A DNA stretch of 16,935 nucleotides from DASTCC01 sp035711465. GTDB lineage: Bacteria; Acidobacteriota; Vicinamibacteria; Vicinamibacterales; SCN-69-37. Position 1 is the stretch's first letter. Every line of letters starts with the position of its first letter. Made by a program: the position numbers and the translations under genes. The stretch lies in contig DASTCC010000274.1 of NCBI GenBank assembly GCA_035711465.1, forward strand, positions 1-16,935, given 5' to 3'. Under the pieces are notes generated by a model, which ran no database searches, was not told the origin of the DNA, and saw only the letters and a list, made by a program, of their open reading frames with translations. Positions 12,758 through 16,935 of this stretch are shown here, piece by piece.

Positions 12758-15115
12758 ATGCAGACTCGATCGATGCGATGCACCACGACGCTTGCCGCCA
12801 TGCTCCTGCTGGCTGCGAGCACACAAGGACGGCAGGGCACGCCAATCACCACGGCCGGTCAGCCGGCGCAACTCGACGTCCGCGTCGCCGGCCCGAACAG
12901 CCTGCGCGTGACGCTCAAGCCGGTGTCGTTCGCCGGCGACTTTCCGGCAACGCCGGCAGTCGCCGATCGATCCTGGCCGGCGGCGGCGATCAGCGTGCGG
13001 TCGCTCGCCGGGCGTCTCGATCGCGCCGTCGGACGCTTTCGCGTCACCGTCGAGCCAACGCCCCTCGCGGTCACGGTGCGCGACGGCAGCGGCCGCACGG
13101 TGCAGACGCTGCGCTTCGAGCGGGATGGTCCGTTGACGTTCGCGACCGACGACAGCCCGATTCTCGGCATGGGCGAAGGCGGGCCGCGTCCCGTGCGCGG
13201 TACCAACTGGCGCGAGCAGGCGGTTCAGTACGATCGCCGCGGCGCGCTCGACACGATGGAGCCGCGCTGGCAGAGCGACATGTACGGATCGCGCAATCCC
13301 GCCGCGGTGCTCTTCGGCACCTCGGGCTGGGGCCTGTTCGTCGCGACGCCATGGGTGCAGGTGGATCTGCGCGACGCCGCGACCGGAAAGTTCCTGCCCG
13401 TGCAGCCCGATGCGGCGTCCGGTCCGCAGAACGAGCGCAACCAGCAGCAGGCGCTCGGCAAGGGCCTGCCGCCGCCGAAGCAGTACGTGCCCGGCCTCTA
13501 CGACGTCTTCGTCTTCGACGCGCGCGAGCCGACGGCCGCGATCGACGACTTCGCCGCCATCACCGGCCGCGCGGCGATGCCGCCGCGCTGGGCCCTGGGC
13601 TACATGCAGTCGCATCGCACGCTCCAGGACGAAACGCAGATGCTCGGCATCGTCGACACTTTCCGCGAGAAGAAGATCCCGCTCGACGCGGTGATCTATC
13701 TGGGCACCGGCTTCGCGCCGGTCGGCTGGAACACGCGGCAGCCGTCGTTCGATTTCAATCCCAGCGTCTTCAAGCGCGACCCCGCGACGGTGTTGAAGGA
13801 CTTTCACGATCGACACGTCAAGGTCGTCGTCCATATGGTGCCGTGGGATCGCGATCGGCTGCCGACGCTGCACGGCACCATCCCCGCGGCGCCCGGCGAG
13901 GTCGTGGACGCGTCGCACATCCAGTCCTACTGGCAGCAGCATGTTGGATTGGTGAAAGCCGGCGTCGATGCGTTCTGGCCCGACGAGGGCGACTGGTTCG
14001 ATCTGTTCGAGCGCATCAAGCGCCATCAGATGTATTACCAGGGCTCGCTCTCCACGACGCCGAACGTGCGGCCGTGGAGCCTGCAGCGCAACGGCTTCCC
14101 CGGCATCGCGCAGTGGGGCGGCTGGGTGTGGTCGGGCGACACCGACACGTCGTGGAAGACGCTCGAGGCGCAGATCGCCGTCGGCTTGAACTACTCACTG
14201 AGCATCGGGCCGTACTGGGGATCGGACATCGGCGGCTTCTATCCGAATCGCGAATTCACCGGCGAGCTCTACGCGCGCTGGTTCCAGTTCGCGGCGTTCT
14301 GCGGATCGTTCCGTTCGCACGGCCGCGTCTGGTGGCTCCGCCTGCCGTGGGGCTGGGGCGGCAGCGAGCTCGGGCCGCTCGAGTACGGCAACAACAATCA
14401 GGCGCCGCCGCCAGGCGATCCGCGCAACATCGATCCGGCCGAGCTCAACAACAAGGCCATCGAGCCGATCGCCCGCAAGTATGCCGAGCTGCGGTACCAG
14501 CTGATGCCCTACACCTACACGCTGGCGCGCGAGGCGCGCGATCGCGGCCTGCCGCTGATGCGTGCGATGTGGCTCCATTACCCCGCCGATGCAAAAGCGC
14601 GGGCGATGGGCGATCAGTTCCTGTGGGGGCGCGACCTGCTGGTCGCGCCGGTCTACACGAAGGGTTCGACGACGCGATCCGTCTATCTGCCGGCCGGCGA
14701 CTGGTACGACTGGTGGACGAATGCACGCTCGAGCGGCGGCCAGACAATCTCACGTGCTGTCGATCTCGCGACGATGCCGATCTACGCGCGCGCCGGATCG
14801 ATCGTCCCGGTCGATCCGATCCGGCAGTACACCGACGAGCCGGTCACCGGCCCGACCACGCTGCGCGTGTTTCCAGGCACCAACGGCTCGTTCACGCTCT
14901 ACGACGACGACGGCATCAGCCAGGCGTACCTGAACGGACGCGGCAACTGGATTCGTATGACCTGGAACGACGCGGCGCGGACGCTGACGCTCGAGCCGGG
15001 CGCACCCGCTGGCGCGACGGACACGCCGCGCGCGCGCACCTTTCGCGTCACCTTGCCGGACGGCACGGCGAAGGACGCTTCGTACAGCGGGCGGCGCGTG
15101 GTCGTGACGTTCTGA
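12758..15115 (+). CDS. Secreted glycoside hydrolase family 31 enzyme
   Basis: A 785-residue secreted enzyme of GH31, which includes alpha-glucosidases, alpha-xylosidases and related enzymes. It begins with a signal peptide (MQTRSMRCTTTLAAMLLLAAS). A beta-sandwich N-domain follows, with ILGMGEGG at about 134-141, a usual substrate-pocket segment. The barrel begins near PPRWALGYMQSH (about 278). The nucleophile is D409 in FWPDEGDW and the likely acid/base is D461 in WSGDTDTSW, preceded by the RNGFPGIAQWGGW segment typical of the family. The C-terminal beta domain contains DQFLWGRDLLVAPVY and PIYARAGSIVP. The nucleophile motif differs from the WxDxNE of classical alpha-glucosidases, so substrate specificity is open. 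The start was chosen by the signal peptide; an ATG at 12773 is an alternative. A TACACT hexamer (12737-12742) lies 15 bases before the start. The gene begins 70 bases after the HEAT-like gene. Confidence 0.93.
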   Translation: MQTRSMRCTTTLAAMLLLAASTQGRQGTPITTAGQPAQLDVRVAGPNSLRVTLKPVSFAGDFPATPAVADRSWPAAAISVRSLAGRLDRAVGRFRVTVEPTPLAVTVRDGSGRTVQTLRFERDGPLTFATDDSPILGMGEGGPRPVRGTNWREQAVQYDRRGALDTMEPRWQSDMYGSRNPAAVLFGTSGWGLFVATPWVQVDLRDAATGKFLPVQPDAASGPQNERNQQQALGKGLPPPKQYVPGLYDVFVFDAREPTAAIDDFAAITGRAAMPPRWALGYMQSHRTLQDETQMLGIVDTFREKKIPLDAVIYLGTGFAPVGWNTRQPSFDFNPSVFKRDPATVLKDFHDRHVKVVVHMVPWDRDRLPTLHGTIPAAPGEVVDASHIQSYWQQHVGLVKAGVDAFWPDEGDWFDLFERIKRHQMYYQGSLSTTPNVRPWSLQRNGFPGIAQWGGWVWSGDTDTSWKTLEAQIAVGLNYSLSIGPYWGSDIGGFYPNREFTGELYARWFQFAAFCGSFRSHGRVWWLRLPWGWGGSELGPLEYGNNNQAPPPGDPRNIDPAELNNKAIEPIARKYAELRYQLMPYTYTLAREARDRGLPLMRAMWLHYPADAKARAMGDQFLWGRDLLVAPVYTKGSTTRSVYLPAGDWYDWWTNARSSGGQTISRAVDLATMPIYARAGSIVPVDPIRQYTDEPVTGPTTLRVFPGTNGSFTLYDDDGISQAYLNGRGNWIRMTWNDAARTLTLEPGAPAGATDTPRARTFRVTLPDGTAKDASYSGRRVVVTF

Positions 15116-15180
15116 GCGATCCCACGACGGTGACCTTGACCGTGCGCTCCGCGAGACTCCTTCATCGCATGCCATAAGGA

Positions 15181-15205
15181 CCGGCGACGAAGGGCCCCGC
15201 GCCGG
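15181..15205. terminator. Weak hairpin between convergent genes
   Basis: CCGGCG (15181-15186) and CGCCGG (15200-15205) can pair over six bases around a 13-base loop. They lie in the 91-base gap between the convergent GH31 gene and the minus-strand operon, where a shared transcription end is expected. There is no T-run on either strand. Confidence 0.3.
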
Positions 15206-15206
15206 C

Positions 15207-15542
15207 TCAAGGCCGGACGGCGAGCGCGTAGGCGTCGAAGTACTTCTGCAGGCTGGCCGCCGTCGATCGATACTCGTTGGCGCCAGCGAAGAAGTCGACG
15301 ACGAGCTCTCGCGCCCGCGCGAGCTCGCGCAACCGTGCCGGTGCCTGCCGGTGCCGCGGGTCGTCGAGCGTCAAGTCGAACAACTCCAGCGCCCGCTCCA
15401 GCGCCCCGCGCGCGAGCGTCTCGTTGCGGCCCGCCCATCGGGCGGCGCGGCTGATCTCGCTGCCGATGTTTCCGAGCTGCTCGGCCAGCGAGAGCTGCCA
15501 CCAGCGGCCCGCGGCCAGATCGCGATGCTGTACCCCGGTCAT
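15207..15542 (-). CDS. Conserved helical protein linked to DUF5674, function unknown
   Basis: A 111-residue soluble, mostly helical protein. I recall homologues in diverse bacteria with the same order of blocks: LSLAEQLGNIGSEISRAARW (about 17-36), a central ALERALELFDLTLDDPRHR (about 47-65), RLRELARARELVVDFFAGANEY (about 70-91) and a C-terminal KYFDAYALAVR. No catalytic motif is visible and I assign no function. The ATG at 15542 overlaps the stop of the DUF5674 gene in an ATGA, so the two are translationally coupled and probably act together. A longer frame upstream of this ATG is Arg-rich and antisense-like, and was rejected. Confidence 0.8.
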   Translation of the reverse strand: MTGVQHRDLAAGRWWQLSLAEQLGNIGSEISRAARWAGRNETLARGALERALELFDLTLDDPRHRQAPARLRELARARELVVDFFAGANEYRSTAASLQKYFDAYALAVRP

Positions 15543-15886
15543 CGCCGCACCACCGACTCGACGAATGCCGCGACGGCTTCTCGTATCGCGGCGTCGTCGA
15601 TGCCGCGCGACCGGTTGCCGAACGACGGCCGCAGATTGATCATCGAGTCGAATTCGATCCAGTCCGCATCGTCCAGTTGCGGGTAAAGGTTGATCCCCCA
15701 CAGATCCTGCTGCCGCGAGCCTTCGGCGAGCAGCGCGGCTTCCTGATCCGCGTGCATGTCCGCATCGATCAGGAGTATGCGGCGCTGCAGATCCACGACG
15801 CCCTTGACGAAGTCCCGGAACCGGCCAGGGACGAGCTGGACGACCTCCTCCCTCGTGATTGGCTCTGAAGGCGTCACGCGCCGCAT
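15539..15886 (-). CDS. DUF5674 family protein
   Basis: A 115-residue small soluble protein matching the DUF5674 family by its conserved segments: GRFRDFVKGVVDLQRRIL (about 21-38), DADMHADQEALL-like (about 41-52), GSRQQDLWGINLYP (about 56-69) and SMINLRPSFGNRSRGI (about 81-96). The family has no established function. The His/Asp/Glu-rich HADQE block and the DLWGINLYP block suggest a compact alpha/beta fold. The ATG at 15886 is preferred over an in-frame ATG at 15898, because a TATGCT hexamer ends seven bases before it, which would make the message leaderless. It forms a two-gene operon with the following helical protein through a four-base overlap. Confidence 0.85.
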   Translation of the reverse strand: MRRVTPSEPITREEVVQLVPGRFRDFVKGVVDLQRRILLIDADMHADQEAALLAEGSRQQDLWGINLYPQLDDADWIEFDSMINLRPSFGNRSRGIDDAAIREAVAAFVESVVRR

Positions 15887-15899
15887 CGCCGTCAGCATA
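15887..15899 (-). promoter_or_regulatory. Possible leaderless -10 element for the DUF5674 operon
   Basis: The minus strand reads TATGCT (15899-15894), then seven bases, then the ATG at 15886. The identical hexamer stands six bases before the DUF885 gene. No convincing -35 is visible and there is no Shine-Dalgarno site. Confidence 0.35.
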
Positions 15900-15986
15900 C
15901 TCGTTCCCACGGCTTGCGGCGCTCGAGGGCCGCGATACGCGGTCCCGATTGAAGGATCGGCGACGAGCGGCCGATTGATCGCTCTG

Positions 15987-16325
15987 ATGAACGTCCGCAC
16001 CACGATCATCGTCTCCGCGCTGGTGGGCGTCGCGTTGGAGCTCTTTGTCGCCGCGTCGTCCGGCCGGCGCGAGGCGTGGGACAGCGCCATCTTCTGGACC
16101 GCCGGCCTGCCGATCGCGATCGTGCTGTCGTTTGCGATTGGCTGGCTCTCGGCGCCGCGTGCGTGGATCGGCGCCGCCGCCGTCGCGCCCGGTCAATTCA
16201 TGGCTATGGCCCTTCGCAGCGGTGAAATCGGCTCGCTCTGGGTGCTCGGCCTGATGCTTTCAGTGTTTCTCAGCCTGCCGTTCGTCGCTGCGGCCTTCGC
16301 CGGATCGAAGCTTCGCCCGCGTTGA
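15987..16325 (+). CDS. Small four-helix membrane protein, function unknown
   Basis: A 112-residue hydrophobic protein with about four predicted membrane segments: about 6-23, 33-54, 58-76 and 82-106. The loops are short and the C-terminus is basic (SKLRPR). Aromatic and Gly/Ala-rich helices without charged catalytic residues suggest a structural or small-transport role, but I do not recognise the family. The ATG at 15987 is chosen because the hydrophobic protein begins there; upstream sequence in the same frame overlaps the divergent DUF5674 gene and looks non-coding. No clear Shine-Dalgarno site is visible. It diverges from the DUF5674 operon across about 100 bases. Confidence 0.65.
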   Translation: MNVRTTIIVSALVGVALELFVAASSGRREAWDSAIFWTAGLPIAIVLSFAIGWLSAPRAWIGAAAVAPGQFMAMALRSGEIGSLWVLGLMLSVFLSLPFVAAAFAGSKLRPR

Positions 16326-16326
16326 T

Positions 16327-16360
16327 CGCGCGTCGTCCGCGAGCTCGCGCGCGACGCGCG
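16327..16360 (+). terminator. GC hairpin after the small membrane protein
   Basis: CGCGCGTCG (16327-16335) pairs perfectly with CGACGCGCG (16352-16360). The 16-base loop contains a second palindrome, CGCGAGCTCGCG (16338-16349). It begins two bases after the stop codon. The position and nine-base stem suit a transcription end, but no T-run follows. Confidence 0.4.
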
Positions 16361-16425
16361 CGTCACCCCGCCGGGCCCGCCCCGGTCACGCGAGCCGTTT
16401 TGCTTCAGTCTTGCGCATTCCCTGA

Positions 16426-16444
16426 CATGAGCTACACGCTCATG
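16426..16444. promoter_or_regulatory. Inverted repeat upstream of the PAP2-like gene
   Basis: CATGAGC and GCTCATG are perfect 7-base arms around TACAC and end eight bases before the ATG at 16453. The centre overlaps a TACACG that could be a -10, with TTGCGC (16411-16416) sixteen bases before it. It may be a repressor operator or a short leader hairpin covering the start region. Confidence 0.45.
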
Positions 16445-16452
16445 AGCGGTGA

Positions 16453-16935
16453 ATGCCGGTGGCGAACGCACCTGTAGCGTCGGGCGGCGAAGGCCGCGGC
16501 GGCATCCGCGGACGCGTGTCGTCCCAGAATGCGGTTGACCTGGCGACCGCGGCGTATGCGACCTACGTCGCGGCAGTCGCCGCGATCTTCGCAGTCGCCG
16601 AGTGGCCGGCGCTTGTCCTCGCCCACGCGACGCTCGTCGTCGCCATGCTGGCGCTGCCCCGTCGCGGCGCGGCATGGGAACGCGCGAGGAGCGACGATCC
16701 AACCTGGCGACGCCGGGCCCGAGCCACGGCGCGCTTTCTGCGCTACACCTACCCTGCCCTGCTTCTGACGCCCTTCTTCGAGGAGGTGTCGCTCACGGTG
16801 AACGCGGCTGCTTCGCAGGCACCGTACTGGTTCGAGCGACAGTTGTACGCCGCCGATCGCGCGCTCTTCGGCGGGATTCCATCCGCGATGCTCTCCGAGT
16901 CCGGCGGACCGGTACTCGACGAGATCATGCATGCC
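16453..16935 (+). CDS. PAP2/Aur1-like membrane phosphatase-transferase, 3' end outside window
   Basis: The first 161 residues of a membrane protein. After a Gly/Ala-rich N-terminus come two hydrophobic segments (about 30-69), a basic loop, and then the block LRYTYPALLLTPFFEEV (about 96-112), TVNAAAS...YWFERQLYAADRALFGG (about 115-141) and LDEIMHA at the window edge. I recognise these as the N-terminal part of PAP2-superfamily enzymes related to inositolphosphotransferase Aur1/Ipt1. Such enzymes move or remove phosphate headgroups on lipids at the membrane. The catalytic PAP2 motifs would lie beyond base 16935 and cannot be checked. The ATG at 16453 is the first in-frame start after the inverted repeat; ribosome-site support is weak. 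Confidence 0.75.
   Translation, partial: MPVANAPVASGGEGRGGIRGRVSSQNAVDLATAAYATYVAAVAAIFAVAEWPALVLAHATLVVAMLALPRRGAAWERARSDDPTWRRRARATARFLRYTYPALLLTPFFEEVSLTVNAAASQAPYWFERQLYAADRALFGGIPSAMLSESGGPVLDEIMHA

Noticed and set aside
12437..14026. 529-codon minus-strand frame opposite the HEAT-like and GH31 genes
   Set aside because: It is Arg/His-rich shadow translation crossing two real genes on the other strand, with no recognisable domain.
16432..16932. 166-codon minus-strand frame opposite the PAP2-like gene
   Set aside because: The plus strand in this interval encodes a recognisable PAP2/Aur1-like N-terminus, while the minus frame is Arg-rich with no family features.

Overview
The window is high-GC bacterial chromosome. 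The best lineage marker is a PadR-type regulator translationally coupled to a duplicated MacB/FtsX-type permease with no ATPase gene beside it. This is the acidobacterial PadR / ADOP (acidobacterial duplicated orphan permease) pair, so an Acidobacteriota genome is likely, perhaps the GC-rich Vicinamibacteria. Secreted peptidases, a GH31 glycosidase, a DinB protein and an S41 peptidase with a sugar-binding-like N-terminal domain fit a soil or environmental heterotroph. I see no phage genes, insertion sequence, CRISPR array, tRNA or rRNA.

Layout. Bases 1-8016 are all minus strand. In transcription order they are an S41 peptidase (8016-6586), a Pro/Ala-rich protein with a C-terminal membrane segment behind a full-consensus sigma-54 promoter (6378-5584), DinB (5513-5013), PadR (4856-4527), the ADOP permease (4530-1840), a DUF885 metallopeptidase-like protein (1794-511) and a Cu/Zn superoxide dismutase cut by the window edge (456-1). 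A 439-base divergent gap (8017-8455) follows. The plus strand then carries a 1240-residue mosaic protein with a C-terminal metzincin-like zinc site (8456-12178), a small HEAT-like helical protein 11 bases behind it (12190-12687), and a secreted GH31 family enzyme (12758-15115). Convergent to these is a two-gene minus operon, DUF5674 plus a 111-residue helical protein (15886-15207). Divergent from that, on the plus strand, are a 112-residue four-helix membrane protein (15987-16325) and the start of a PAP2/Aur1-like membrane enzyme (16453 onward, cut by the window edge).

Most notable. (1) The mosaic metzincin / HEAT pair: a large protein without a signal peptide that combines HhH-like segments, a glycine-rich collagen-like region, two IPT/TIG-like domains and a zinc site in which the usual Gly of HExxHxxGxxH is Cys. 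(2) A PadR promoter whose 17-bp perfect palindrome lies between the -35 and -10 elements and whose transcript should begin at the start codon. (3) A sigma-54 promoter in front of a possible PEP-CTERM-like surface protein. (4) Repeated '-10 hexamer, 6-8 bases, ATG' spacing, which suggests that several genes here are leaderless while others have strong Shine-Dalgarno sites. Many long open frames on the opposite strand are GC-driven shadows and were left out.
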